DNA of 64,000 nt from positions 1 to 64,000 of the forward strand of contig JAZKJV010011603.1 in NCBI GenBank assembly GCA_037367405.1, read 5' to 3'. Numbering within the stretch: the first letter of the stretch is position 1; every line of letters begins with the position of its first letter. Positions 1 through 10,949 of the stretch are shown piece after piece. The translations under genes were made by a program, and so were the position numbers. The notes beneath the pieces were generated by a model. That model saw only the letters and a list, made by a program, of their open reading frames with translations. It had not been told where the DNA came from and did no database searches. This DNA comes from Ottelia alismoides (Eukaryota; Streptophyta; Magnoliopsida; Alismatales; Hydrocharitaceae).

Positions 1-607
1 GTCCTGCTCAGCCGCTTGTATACCTCCTCCATTGGTGGTATGGTCTCCGCTAGTCAGTAGTTGAGTACGAGCAGCATCGTACTCCGAGTTAAGAGAGAAC
101 AGAAAAACTCCAGTCATAGTGGCATTCCGATACGCCTGTTGTTGTTCCACACTGATAGTGATAGGCATGAAGCTGTGGAGTCGCTCAAACATGCCTCTCA
201 GATGTGAAAAAGTGCATGTAGAGGTCGACCATTTTGCTTGGCCGAGAAGATGTCGAACTGAAGTTGGAGTATCTTGCTTTCATTTTTTCGCTTGTCCATA
301 GGTAGCGGTCATATGTCCCACATGGCCTTTGCAATTGGCTGATTGACAATATCATTAGCAATCTCCGTGCTAAGTGTCCCAGAGAGCCAAATACGAGCAT
401 ATGCATCATCTTGTTTCCATGATGCGTTGGCCCCTGTCTTGTCCGCGGCTCTGAATCAGTCAGAAATATGCTCCTTGTTGTGGCATTGCATCAGGGTACG
501 AAACTACATGGACCATAACTCGTTGTTGGTTCCGCCCATCTTTACGATGGGTGCCGGTCTTTGAAGGCTCCGGAAGAGGAGAATACGTCACCCTTGACTT
601 CTGACAT
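1..607 (-). pseudogene. copia gag remnant (5' part, runs off the window)
   Basis: Read on the minus strand, an ATG at 605-607 opens a copy of the same gag that begins at 25558: it starts MSE.KGD.FSS.GAFKD and later shows IANDIVNQPIAKAMWDI (about 376-325). These match the capsid-type gag (UBN2-like) of plant Ty1/copia elements. A frameshift after about 17 codons and several stops break it, so it is not translatable as one protein. Its continuation (protease to RNase H) would lie left of the window. The match to the gag at 25558 is seen directly; the structural role in particle formation is family knowledge. Confidence 0.8.
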
Positions 608-1118
608 TCTTTAATAGGCCAAAATGCGGAACAAGAGGGGAATATCTCCGCAAAAACTTGTCTACAACATCAAATGAGGGATGATGTGTATCTGTAGACT
701 TATACACTCATCCTTAATGCTGTGTTTGTGGTCGAGGGCCACAAATGAAGGGAGGAAATCAGGCTATTTCACCCTGCACAGATCTGTCCAGACCTCGCCT
801 GACCTGAACAAGGGGTCCGCGGGGTCACCGAGGGTGCGTCAAGGGCCTTGCAAATCAGGACACAACCCTACGGCTGCCTCAACGCCTAAAGGAGGCGACA
901 ACAGCCACTGAAGGGGTCGCCGAAGCCTTACTGGGCCGCTGCGAGGCGGCAGCAGCCGTTGGGGGGAAGGGGCGGCGACGTTGGGAGAGGGCGGCGGCGT
1001 TGGGAGTGGGTTGCGGCGGCGCTAGAAGGGCGTGGAGGCGCGGAGGGGTGCGTGGAGGCGTGGAGGGGGGTGGGGCTAGGGTTAGGGTTTTTGTTCGAGA
1101 CCCCGGTCTAGGACCGTT
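608..1118 (-). other. untranslated leader of the left copia element
   Basis: The stretch between primer site and gag start is GC-rich, with runs of GGCGGC-type triplets at about 930-1080, and holds no credible gene. The first bases after the primer site (CAACGGTCCTAGACCGG on the minus strand) parallel the leader of the copia element at 25014, supporting one family. Confidence 0.6.
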
Positions 1119-1130
1119 GTTCTGATACCA
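1119..1130 (-). promoter_or_regulatory. tRNA primer binding site of the left copia element
   Basis: On the minus strand the LTR end CCAACA is followed at once by TGGTATCAGAAC, one base off the standard plant initiator-Met tRNA primer site TGGTATCAGAGC. Confidence 0.85.
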
Positions 1131-1274
1131 TGTTGGAATAAAATTCATTCATATGAGAAAAGAGATCCCAGAGCTCTCTTATATAGGAGAGGAGCCAAGG
1201 GTTAATTACATAAGTGATACCCAAAGAAAACATAAACCGTAAATATAGTATGGTGATAAATAAACATCTCAACA
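1131..1274 (-). repeat. 5' LTR (144 bp) of the left copia element
   Basis: On the minus strand it runs from TGTTGAGATG to TTCCAACA, with a TATATAAG promoter box (complement near 1177-1186). The start resembles the LTR of the copia element at 24867 (TGTTGAGATA). Sequence beyond 1274 is LINE coding sequence, so this is the point of insertion; the 5 bases next to it are AGAAG (1275-1279). The partner LTR and the second copy of the target duplication lie outside the window. Confidence 0.8.
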
Positions 1275-3628
1275 AGAAGTACCATCTTCCCTCCTTGGAT
1301 AATGTCGAAGCTTTCCACCTTGCCATCTTGCTCTCAAGCATGCCAATCAACCCTTTCCAGTCACGAGATAGGCCTCCTCGCCACGAGAGGAATCCCCAAG
1401 TAAATGATAGGCAATGCAGCAACCAAGCATCCCATAATCATACCTGCCTCCCGCGAGCATCCACAGAGAGGCCAAAAGGACCACCACTGATTTGCCGCGA
1501 TTTATCTGAAACCCGGAAAGGTCGACAAAAATATCCATAATACGAGAGACTCGTCGCATCCTGCCCATATCAGCATCAAAAAAAGTATTGTATCATCAAT
1601 GTACTGTAACCGGGAATGGAGATATCTTCCTTCCTATATTCGCCAATCCAGTCAGCGTCCGCTGCCAATCTCATTATAACTGCCAATGCATCTGCCACAA
1701 TAATGAATAATAAAGGGGACAACGGATAGCCCTGCCTGATCCCCCTTTGCGGTTGGAAGAAACCCCCTTCCGGGCGACCATTGACCAACACAACATGCAG
1801 AGAAGTCGTAATGCATCGCTTGATCCATCCTACCCATTGACTTCAGGAATCCCTTCTTCTCCAACGAAACCCATAAGAATCGCCAATCAATGCAGTCGTA
1901 AGCTTTGGAGAAATCCACCTTCCATAAGACCCCTCTGGAGGCGCTTCTCTTCCAATTGATAGCCATCTCATAGGCCAACACCAAACCATCTGCCATATTC
2001 CGCCCAAGAACGAAGGTCATCTGCTTCGGGGAGATGATTCCACCAATGACCTCCCTCATCCTGATCGCTAGAATCTTCGAAATAATCAAATACACCGCGT
2101 TAGATAACGCAATTGGTCTGTAATCCTCGGAGAACTCCTCTTGGGAAGCATGAAGATAAGCACCTTGTTCAATCTCTCGAAACCATTGTTACCATTCCTG
2201 AATTCGTCAAGAACCTCCATCATGTCCAGCTTGACCGTCTCCCAAAATTCCTGATAAAACGATATCGGAAAACCGTCCGGCCCAGGAGCCCCATCCGCAA
2301 TTAGACGAAAACATGCCTGCTTTACTTCTTCCTCCGAAAATTCCTCAGCAACGACGATGCATCTGAAGTCCCAATCTGAGCCACGCCTATGCCCCGCCAT
2401 CCCCATTTTGATCGCGACATCCGCCTGCTAATGGCCTGAAAGTGCGACCGCAAACCGTCCCCCAAAGCCTGGTCACCCTCCACCACATGCCCATCCATCT
2501 GAAGGGAATGAATATGATTTCTCCCCATCTGTCGCTTGCCATATTGTGGAAAAATTTCATATTGGCGTCACCTCTCATCCATCTCCGCCGAGATCTCTGC
2601 CTCCAAGCGATTTCATCTTTCCTGTCCTCCATCATTAACTCCCTGAGGCATTCACCTCTACCAAGTAACTCCTCTGCAGAAAGCATCCTCTCATCCTCCA
2701 ACGTGTCGAGCCTCTGGATCCTCTCTTGCGCCCTCGTGGCGCAACTTTATGCCTCACATGGTTTGCCTTATTGTATTGCATTAGATGGATCTTAGTGCGT
2801 ACAACTTGCACGCAAGATGATGTGTTGCCGGCCCACCAGACTGGATGGAACTCCAAAAATTCTTGCCCACGTCCCGAAAGCCGTCCTCCATCAGCCAAGC
2901 CTTCTCAAAACGAAAAAACGAGCGTGGACGCTCACCCTCCCCAGAACACCACAATAGAGGCGTATGGTCCGATCTAGACCGAGGCAAAGCACGCACCGCA
3001 ACCAAAGGGAAGGCCACCATCGCTTGAACAAAAATCATGAAGCGGTCAATCCGGATCTGGACCTGGAGCTACGCCACGTGTACCTGCACCCAGATGCATC
3101 CAGGATCTGAAGGCCTAAGCCATATATCGCTTCACGCAGCTCGGACGAACTTTGTCATCCCCTCCATGCGCCCCCGGACGGTCCTCTGGCCTTAGCGTCA
3201 CGTTGAAGTCAGCCACAACCAATCCACACAACATCTTAGAAAAGCACCCTCACCAGCCATAACTCTTCTATCAATCTATCAATGCCATTGCATGACCCAT
3301 AAATGTTAGAGATCAACAATTCCTGCCATTCGCATGCCGATTCACCAAAATCATCAAAGAGAATTCCCATGCAAACCTTCCTCCAGAAGCTCAAACTTTT
3401 CTCCATCCCAGCCGATCACTAAACCACCCGCAGCTCTAACTGATTTTATCGCTCTATGCTCCCCCAGCCTGTTGCCCCCGATATCCCTTTACAAACCTGC
3501 CATGCCATTCTCAATTTTGGTTTCTTGCATAAACACCACATCCACCCATGTTCACATAGAAGGTTCCGAACAACCATCCGCTTATCTGCCTGCCTTAGAC
3601 CCCTTACATTCCATGAGGCAATCTTCAT
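1275..3628 (-). pseudogene. LINE ORF2 remnant: endonuclease and reverse transcriptase
   Basis: The frame opens at 3628 with MKIASWNVRGLRQADK, the hallmark N-terminus of the apurinic-type endonuclease of plant LINEs. The RT domain follows: GIISPKQMTFVLGRN and VDFSKAYDCIDW at 2095-1860, GFFQPQRGIRQGYPLSPLLF at about 1765-1705, and a YIDD catalytic box in another frame near 1600. KMARWKASTLSKEGR (about 1340-1280) is the conserved segment just after the palm domain; the copia insertion falls right behind it. Target-primed reverse transcription is the family function; this copy has at least several frameshifts and cannot make the full enzyme. Confidence 0.85.
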
Positions 3629-3949
3629 TGGGGAATATCAGTAAACCCATCCGGCCGAACCAGACCAAGGCATGCAACTATCGATGCCTCCAGACCCTCC
3701 CCCAGCCACCTTTCATGCTCCGCATCCCCCGATGCAACCTCGAGCACCGTCCGATACGCCTCTCCCTCAACAACCACCATTGCACTCAGTACCTCCGCCC
3801 CTTCCCTCGACGGAGCCCCCGAAGTCACATCATCTTCCATCCCAACGTGCCCCGCTTTCCCTTATGCATTAGAATTCCACAACAGGTCCCTGGGCATATG
3901 TTTGTACATCCCCATCCTTCTCTCCCACCTTCGCTCCCGGATTCGACGA

Positions 3950-5642
3950 CAACGATATGTGCTTCCAAACCTGCTCGTGTACTCCCTTGGAGTTCCACCT
4001 ACCACACTAATCAATTTGTCAATGCACCCCAGACTCTGCAACGCACCCCGCATTAGAAGGCCCATATGTTCTGCCTCCCCCTTGCTGTCGGCCACAGAGT
4101 TAAGCTATTTCTCGCACAACCCCATAACCCCACTTTGCACCAACTCCCCTGTGCATTCGGAGGCCCACCATCGCTTGCTAGACGTCAGAATCGGGTCTAG
4201 GCATTCGACCTGCCACCGCCCAACATCTATGACATCATTTGAATGGAAAATCTTCTCCTCCCCCTGCCCCGGCCTTGCATTCTGATCTCCCTTGCTCAGA
4301 TCTTCGCCAGGCCACAAAGACTCACCAGAGATGACTATGGGGTCCGCGACGCACACAGGCGGCATCCCACAACCCATGGCACAGAGTTGAGGTTCCAAGA
4401 GCCCATCCCGTTGAGGCTCCCGACGATGCGTTGATAAAGAAGAGGCACCGAAAGAGGTCTTAAAAGCGATGCCCTGCCTCTCTCGTACCATAGCCCAAAA
4501 TCCCGGCTCCAAAGCCCAACACGCGGAGCCGGATCCACCACCCCGAGTACCTAACTACCGATCCGGATCCGCCGTTCGGTAACACAACACCAAGCGCCCC
4601 AAAATGCAAACCATGAACTGCTTCGGCGAAGGAAAAGCCGAATCCCAATGCTTCCTTGACCCTCCTTGGGACCTGCGCCTTGACATGGGGCTAACTCCTC
4701 CCATCACTTCGTCCCTTTTTTTGAAAAGTTTTGTCGGGCCCCCAACGCCATTAGTTGGAGCAGATTTCCCCAAAGAGCCATCGTTTTCAAATATTTCGAA
4801 AGCCATGCCTTCACCATTCCTTATCTGGCAAAACATTTGTCCTGATCCATCATCAACGCCAGCGCCCAGGGTCGGCGACCGCCTGACATCGTGAGTCGGT
4901 CGCTCCTCCTTCCTCACCTCCATATTGAACTACAACCCACGAAAAGTTGCCATAAAGGTTGCCGGTAGCGCGCATTTTAGGACCATATCCTCTGCCAGGA
5001 CCCACGACGCCCGACCATAGCACAATCCGTCAGAGATGATCTGTTGGACGGATAAGACCAACACCAACAAACTACGAACGTTATCAACATCCCTGCCAAG
5101 GATCAGCAGACCTCGGATGGAAATGAGCCGCCATCGTTTTCGCGAATCACTCCAACCATTACGGAGTAGAGGCCTCCACCAGTGGGCCCCATCGCAACCC
5201 CGTTGCGATAAGGCGAATAAGTCACGAGCTTCCTTCATTGAAACACCACGAGCGCAAACCCAACTCCCTTCCAACTTAACCACATCCCCCCAAACCCTAC
5301 TCCCATCGCCACTCCAATATCTTTCGTCATGTCTGCAAACCAACGCTCCTCACAACTGCACATGCTGATGATCACCCCACCAACACCACTAGTAGGCGCC
5401 TCCGCCCTGAGAATCTCAGGAGAGGAGACAGACAGCCTCCTCGAGCCGCTTGATGGGCAAGCAAAGCTGCTATGACCATTCCGACTACACAGGAAGCACA
5501 CACGGGGTTTAGACAAATCGCTGTGCTCCGCATCGCATACACCTTCTAGGGAAAACCGCACCCCCCGATAATCGACTGGCCCGCTGGGACACCCGTCTCC
5601 ACCCGCTGGAGAAGTCTCGCATGCTTTTCCTCTCTCGTTCAA
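3950..5642 (-). pseudogene. LINE ORF1 remnant with CCHC zinc knuckle
   Basis: On the minus strand, residues VCFLCSRNGHSSFACPS (about 5510-5460) form a C-X2-C-X4-H-X4-C zinc knuckle. It lies upstream of the segment GDVVKLEGSW...VLAEDMVLKC at 5300-4980, so the knuckle is nearer the N-terminus than in many plant L1 ORF1 proteins, where it follows the DUF4283 region. The rest is broken into short frames and I could not trace it well. ORF1 proteins bind element RNA; that role is inferred from the family. The boundary with ORF2 near 3630-3950 is uncertain. Confidence 0.6.
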
Positions 5643-5754
5643 ATATTAGAAAACTTAATTTTAGAAAAAATGATTTTCAAGTAATTTCCCCAATTTCTAG
5701 CCATTTCATCGAAATTCCATCGAAATTCTCTTTCCAGGCTTACAAAAATGAAAC

Positions 5755-6300
5755 TGAAATATGATATTTAAAGCTTTGCTTCTTATATCATGCCCATGAT
5801 TGATTTTTGTCACCATTTACTATCCTCAAGATTACACAATCAGCTCCATAATTTTTATCGCACGTATGACATCATCCCAAAAATTGGCATTGTTGATCAG
5901 TTTTTGTCTTTCTCCCTTGATCAGTGCGAACCTTGGGAATCTTGAACCATTCTTTTGGAAAACACATTTTTTTCAAACCAACTTTGTGTTGCATGCTTTG
6001 CAACACTATAAAATTGGTTTTAAATTTGTATTTCCTAGGCCTTATAATGTTGTTGCCGCACATTCTTCGCAACAACGCTAGGACTTTTGAATGGTGGTAG
6101 ATGAAAGTTGTCATTGATCGTGCATTATCAACCACATTCATGATGGTTTTCCTCTTTCCAAAACCTTTAAGGATCAGGTCTAGAGGGAAATTCCTTAATA
6201 GTGCCCGGGGATTACAAAAATCCCGAAGCACTGCCCAATGTTTTTTTACTTTGTTGCTGTACTCATATCGCAAGTTGTTAATGCGACACCAGTGTCGCAT
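5755..6300 (-). pseudogene. hAT-family transposase remnant
   Basis: The minus-strand frame 6300-5872 contains TTFIYHHSKVLALLRRM, a degraded RPxxxRFxTNF motif (RPRKYKFKTNFIVLQSM) and KKMCFPKEWFKIP. These match in order the conserved block of plant hAT transposases preceding the catalytic C-terminal half. After 5872 the match continues across a stop and a frameshift (FWDDVIRAIKIME, then ILRIVNGDKN) to about 5755. The N-terminal zinc finger and the C-terminal dimerisation domain are not visible. The upstream side (6301-6384) is AT-rich with GCGAC repeats and was then cut by a copia-type insertion at 6385. Dead copy. Confidence 0.8.
6281..6300. repeat. perfect inverted repeat with GCGAC core
   Basis: ATGCGACAC and GTGTCGCAT flank a CA spacer, 9-bp perfect arms. 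Further copies of TATCGCA, GCGACA or TGCGAC lie at about 6266, 6324 and 6371, and on the far side of the inserted element at about 10352, 10369 and 10470. Clusters like this are typical of subterminal transposase-binding regions of DNA transposons. Confidence 0.55.
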
Positions 6301-6384
6301 TCTATGACTGCGTTATGTACTTATATCGCACGCGAATCCTACGACTTATACATTTTTGCATGTCATAAATGCGACATTAGTATA

Positions 6385-6690
6385 TGTTGGAGTATATGCG
6401 TTATATGTATTGATGAGTAAATGAATTTCTCATGGATCCATTTACAACATCATGGAGTTTAGTCTCACAACTATCAGTGGTGGGACTTGGAGGGTCTGTG
6501 GAGGCTATATAAGAAGCCCTAGACCTTATGTATCAAATGAGAAAATGCAATGCAACATATGTCCCTTTGAGGCCTTATCCCGTGGATTCATCCCGCTCCT
6601 TAGGGAGTTGTGTTCCACGTAAAATCCCGCGTTCTTTATCGTTCTTTATACTTTATTTCTGTTACGTTTCCGCATTCAAATTTTCTAATA
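6385..6690 (+). repeat. 5' LTR (306 bp) of the non-autonomous copia element
   Basis: It starts TGTTGGAGTATATGCG and ends TTTTCTAATA (CA decayed to TA), followed directly by TGATATCATGGC, a primer-site-like sequence at 6691-6702. A TATATAAG box lies at 6506-6513. It aligns base for base with 10043-10348. Confidence 0.9.
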
Positions 6691-8272
6691 TGATATCATG
6701 GCGGGTTCGCTTCTCGAGGGTTTCATGTTCTTTATTTTTGAGATTCAGTTCTAGGGTTGTTGTTAAAACCCTAACGATTTGATCTTGGTGATTTGTTATT
6801 GAAGACTATTTTTGTATATTTAGGATCTGAAGATTTATTCTTGAAGATGATTATTATTGTGTGTTCAAGTTCTATCCAATTTCCAGGGTTTCTATTGAAA
6901 CTCTAAATTTTGCTCAGCAACAATAATCTTGAATCATTGTCCAGAAAATTAGGGTTCCATCTATGGAACCCTAAATTCATCTTTAGGCTGTGTACGACCA
7001 CGCAATAGCCCTCCCAGCCGCAGTTCCTAGCGGCGACGATGACCCCCTATCGCCCTTGTTCGCATGCTCCAACAGCGGCAATGACCTCCCATTCAACCTC
7101 TAGGTGATATCCATCTCCAGACCGCATCTTCTGCGGCGTCGCCCTCCAGTTCCATCGACACTCCCAAGCGAGGAGCCTCTCCTCCATGCGGGACCACACC
7201 TCCATTCTCCAAGTGTTGCTCCTCCAGGAGGTGCTACAACAGATCCCGCCACCCTCCAGGAGGTGCTTCCAGGCAGTGGAGCCCCACCGCACGGCTCCAG
7301 GCGGCGGAGCCCCACCACGCGGCTTTAGGCGTTGCCACTTCTCCATGCTAATAGGCTCAAGCCGCATATGACAACAGAATCCTCGCACATGCGACACATC
7401 TTTAACGCTTCCAGGCAGAGGCGAGAGCAAAGATCCCCATCGGGACGACAATACTTCGAAGGAGGGTTCCCAAGTGGGAACCCTAAATAAAACTTAAGTG
7501 AGCTTCTATTAAAAAATTATAATCATTTTTTTGTTTGGCTCAGTGAGCACAACCGAGCTATTAAAAAGAGGGAGAGAGAGAGAGAGGAAGAAAGAAAGCC
7601 CAATGGGCTGTTGTTTATAAAAAAAGAAGAGTAGCCGAAGAAACAAAAAAGGGAGGTGGCCTGTTAAAAAAAATGGCGAGGTCAAAAGAAAAAAAGAAAG
7701 GCCACAGTTTTGTAAGCCTAATTGGCCCGATATTTCTTAAATATTTTTGAGAAAAGAAGCGTACAAAAGAAAATCTGTACGAAAAAGAAAAGAAAAGAAA
7801 AGGGAAAAGCCGAAAAAAGATGATGAACGATTTATTAGAAAAATTGTGACGACTATGTGATGTTTATTTTCCTTTATTTTCTTGTCTTCTCCTAACTTTG
7901 TCGATATCATTGTGTTCCGACAAGTATGGGAGAAAGGAGTATTGTGTAGAGTTATAGGTCTAATTCAGATTTTCAGATTTTCCAGATTCCAGATCAACCA
8001 GATTTTCAGACTCTACATATTTTGTCGGTTTTCAGACTCAACATTCAGATTCCAAGTTATCAGTCAGATGTACACATGTTTGCCATCTTTTGTGTGGTCC
8101 CCATCTTTTGTTTTGGTCAGAGTTTTTCATGTGATCCATAGGGACTCCAGAGTAGAGTTTCCATTCCCTATGCCATGTGGGCTAGGGTTTTGTGGTTTCA
8201 TAGGGACTCTAGAGTAGAGATCCCATTCTCTGAAACAGTATGGGGGAGACCCAGTTCTTCGGCGATGCGACG
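6691..8272 (+). other. internal, non-coding part of the non-autonomous element
   Basis: No gene is credible here; the open frames at 7047-7451 have no recognisable domain. Notable are the GAGAGA/AAGAAA purine tract at 7565-7830 and the segment 7910-8270. In the latter, TCAGA-type motifs repeat and the phrase GGGACTC(C/T)AGAGTAGAG occurs twice about 60 bp apart. The same double motif is kept in the relative at 47980-48075. Confidence 0.6.
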
Positions 8273-8279
8273 TTTTCAG

Positions 8280-9659
8280 GAGATAAATTCCTACATAACG
8301 TAGTTCGAAAACATGATTCTTCAAATAAGCCAACAATTTTTTTCTATCATTACTGTAGGTAAATCACATATATTGTATGCGATATAGGGTATCACATAGA
8401 ATTTTTACACTTCTCATTAGCGTGCTTTGGAGCTATAGCGCATAGAATACTGCGTTATGCTCTACAGTTCGAAAAATTAAAATAGAAAGAACGCCGAGCC
8501 ACTTACCCACATTAAACAGAAACCTCGTGCGGAGCTTCTGTTTGAGAAACCCTCCTTGCGACAACACACGCGACCTCCCCCACCAACGCACGCTGCCTCC
8601 GCCGCTGACGCTCTCTGCCTCCACCGCCGATGCTCTCCACCTCCGTTGCTGAAGCCTTCTGCCTCCGCCGCCGACGCCCGCTGCTAGCTCGGTTCGCCAC
8701 CGGTCATTCTCCACCAAGCTTTGTTCTTCAAGGGTAACTTTCTCTAACATTTATAAAGTATGGTTCTTTGTTCTTTGGGTTTCTATTCACTATCCTTATT
8801 TTAGTTGAATATTGACCTTTTGTATGACCTAAAATGACGTGTATGCAATTTTTAGGAAGTCAATGGATTCTATATATTGCATGTTTGAATTGAAGAGTAG
8901 TAATAATGACTCTAATTGTGCGGTCGTGCGAGATTTGGGATTGCGAACGTCCGTGTCTATTGAAAAGTTGTTGGAATTGATTTGTAAGAATTTTTTGTTG
9001 GATAGGAGCACTTATAGATTTGGTAGTAGATGCACCTCTAATTGAATGTGCACCCAATCACCATGTCTTGGCAACACATGCTGCACTGACCTCGCCACAT
9101 GTGCCCTCCTTCGACGAATAAGAAGGCATAGGAAGTTCGCAATTATAAGGAGTTGATCTTAGATATGGAAAAACAACCTATTAAAGGAGGGGGAAGAGAT
9201 AAATATTTATTCTGTAATGATATTTGGCAATGTACTCTATCTTAGATATTTTGTATTGTATCTAACATGAACTATTTTCTAATCCAATGGAGCCTTTTTG
9301 TGGACATCTATTCCTACTATTTATGACATGAATGACTTTGGTACGTATCATATTCGTGGAGATATTTATGGAAATCTTTTCTCTGATGTGAAAAGGTTTA
9401 AGTTCTATTTCTTTATTTTTATCCCAGCAACACATTCTGTTTATTTTTTTTAGGTGCAGAGCATATCACAGACATTTCCTGCGATATAGGGGCGAAAGCG
9501 CATCAAATATATGCGCTACCCTAAAGCGCATAAATTCCATGTGAGACCCTATAGCGCATAAAAACAATGCGCTATGCCTATAATATTGACAGAAAAAAAA
9601 TTTGTTGGCTCAGTGGAAGAATAATGTTTTTGAACTACATGACTAAGGAATTTGCCTCC
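8280..9659. mobile_element. Mutator-like element with long terminal inverted repeats
   Basis: The left end (8280 onward) and the reverse complement of the right end (9659 backward) match imperfectly for about 170 bp or more, including AAATTCCT, GTAGTTC.AAAACAT.ATTCTTC, GCCAACAA and several TATAGCGCAT/ATGCGCTA motifs. TTTTCAG flanks both sides (8273-8279 and 9660-9666), fitting a partly decayed 7-9 bp target duplication. The relative at 48090-48170 shows the empty site (CCCAGTTCT ... GTTCAGACTC). The interior has no transposase but holds a GC-rich exon-like block (8473-8755, ending near GTAACT). It also holds a frame at 8857-9043 preceded by TTTTTAG, as in gene-carrying Pack-MULEs. Class assignment rests on TIR length and duplication size. 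Confidence 0.65.
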
Positions 9660-10042
9660 TTTTCAGACTCTATTCTCCAACGACCCTGGATTCTGACGAG
9701 GATGTCTCCACGGCTTTTTCAGTTCGACCCTTTCAAAGATGAAGCAGTTGTCCATATAATGTGGTGGACTAGAGTTCTTCGGGTGGAGACTCATTTTCAG
9801 TTGCAGTGACTCTGACAGGCATAGTACAGAGCACATGCTCTCCGACGAGGAGATTCAGTTTGACTCACACTCCAGCCGTTTGTTCCTCCTCACCTACACG
9901 ACATGAGAAGCAATGTCCTCGACAACATCCGATAATTGGGTTTGCGTTGAGTTGATATTGTCCGTAGTGTCCTGTAGCGTGAGTTTGAGATTTCTTTCTG
10001 TTTGTCCAAGCTGAGCATTGCATGCTCCAACTTGAGGAGGAG

Positions 10043-10348
10043 TGTTAGAGTATATGCGTCATATGTGTAGATGGGTAAATGGATCTCTCCAGGATCCATT
10101 TATCAAATCCTGGAGTTTAATCCAACATCTACCAGTGGTGGGACTTGGAGGGTCTGTGGAGGCTATATAAGAAGCCCTAGACCTCCTATATCAGATGAGA
10201 AAATGCAATGCAATATACGACCCTTTGAGGCCTTCTCCCATGGTTTCATCCCGTTCCTTAGGGAGTAGTGTTCCACATAAAATCCATCATTCTTTATCGT
10301 TCTTTATACTTTATTTCTGATACGCTTCTGCATTCAAGTTTTCTAACA
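10043..10348 (+). repeat. 3' LTR (306 bp) of the non-autonomous copia element
   Basis: It runs TGTTAGAGTATATGCG to TTTTCTAACA, with a TATATAAG box at 10164-10171. The preceding bases CTTGAGGAGGAG serve as the likely polypurine tract. Confidence 0.9.
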
Positions 10349-10353
10349 GTATC

Positions 10354-10949
10354 GCGTATGTAGAGCCTGCGACATCCACAAAAACCCTGGAAAAATGAAA
10401 TCAACTGGGCTATGCAACATATGTTTCAAACTATGCTTGTATCATATTTCGTGCATGCGACATATAGTAAAAACCCTGGAAATCTCTATTTCCATTCCAA
10501 TTCTTCCGTTGGTTGAATTCAAAGCACTTGAAATCAAATTTCCTACTGAAAATTTTACGTGACAAGTTTAAATGTTATTATTTCACAAGTACATAAACAT
10601 TCATCCTAATTGAAATAAAAATCCAACAAGAGACAAATAAACAAAACATTGTATAGTTCAAAACTACAATGTGGTTACACGTGTTCGATACTCAATACGC
10701 CTTACAACCCATATCACTTTACAATATAGTTACACGTATTCGACACTCAATACAAATGTCCCCTTTCTCTATCTTCTCCTCCTCCGTTGGAATGTTCTCA
10801 AAACTTCTGATTAGTCAAAAGGTCTTAATCGGCTGCCTTCATCAATCATCGATATTTGTGAAGTCCTTGCACCGTTGTCCTCGAAAATCGGCACCCGTGG
10901 CGATGTAAGGTTGCAATAAGTGGGTTGAGTATCCCTTACGTTCCCTCCT
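10354..10949. other. no gene recognised
   Basis: The first 130 bp carry GCGACA motifs and belong with the hAT-like sequence left of 6385. The rest is AT-rich without a recognisable coding region. The phrase AAAACCCTGGAAA occurs twice (about 10380 and 10470). Confidence 0.5.

Larger units (their letters stand above)
1275..5650 (-). mobile_element. L1-type LINE, minus strand, 3' part cut by a copia insertion
   Basis: On the minus strand come, in order, a zinc-knuckle ORF1 (5642 downwards), an endonuclease start (3628), a reverse transcriptase (2095-1575) and its C-terminal segment (about 1420-1280). This is the order of plant L1 elements. Frameshifts and stops are frequent, so it is dead. The 3' end (tail, poly-A) is separated by the copia LTR at 1274 and lies beyond the left edge. 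The 5' end is set near 5650, where similarity to coding sequence stops; no target duplication could be found. Confidence 0.85.
6385..10348 (+). mobile_element. non-autonomous copia-type LTR element (about 4.0 kb)
   Basis: Two LTRs of exactly 306 bp (6385-6690 and 10043-10348) bound an internal region without gag, protease, integrase or RT. The flanks are GTATA (6380-6384) and GTATC (10349-10353), a 5-bp target duplication with one mismatch. A purine tract (CTTGAGGAGGAG) abuts the 3' LTR. Two further members occur in this window: 47450-48665 (3' part) and 53293-53645 (minus strand). Internal contents are a leader (6691-7000), a GC-rich block (7010-7450), a purine-rich tract (7565-7830), a conserved block with repeated TCAGA and GAGTAGAG motifs (7880-8270), and an inserted Mutator-like element (8280-9659). 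Mobility must have depended on enzymes from another element. Confidence 0.85.

Noticed and set aside
7047..7451. 134-codon minus-strand frame
   Set aside because: Lies in the non-coding interior of a non-autonomous copia element, overlaps open frames on the other strand, and has no recognisable domain.
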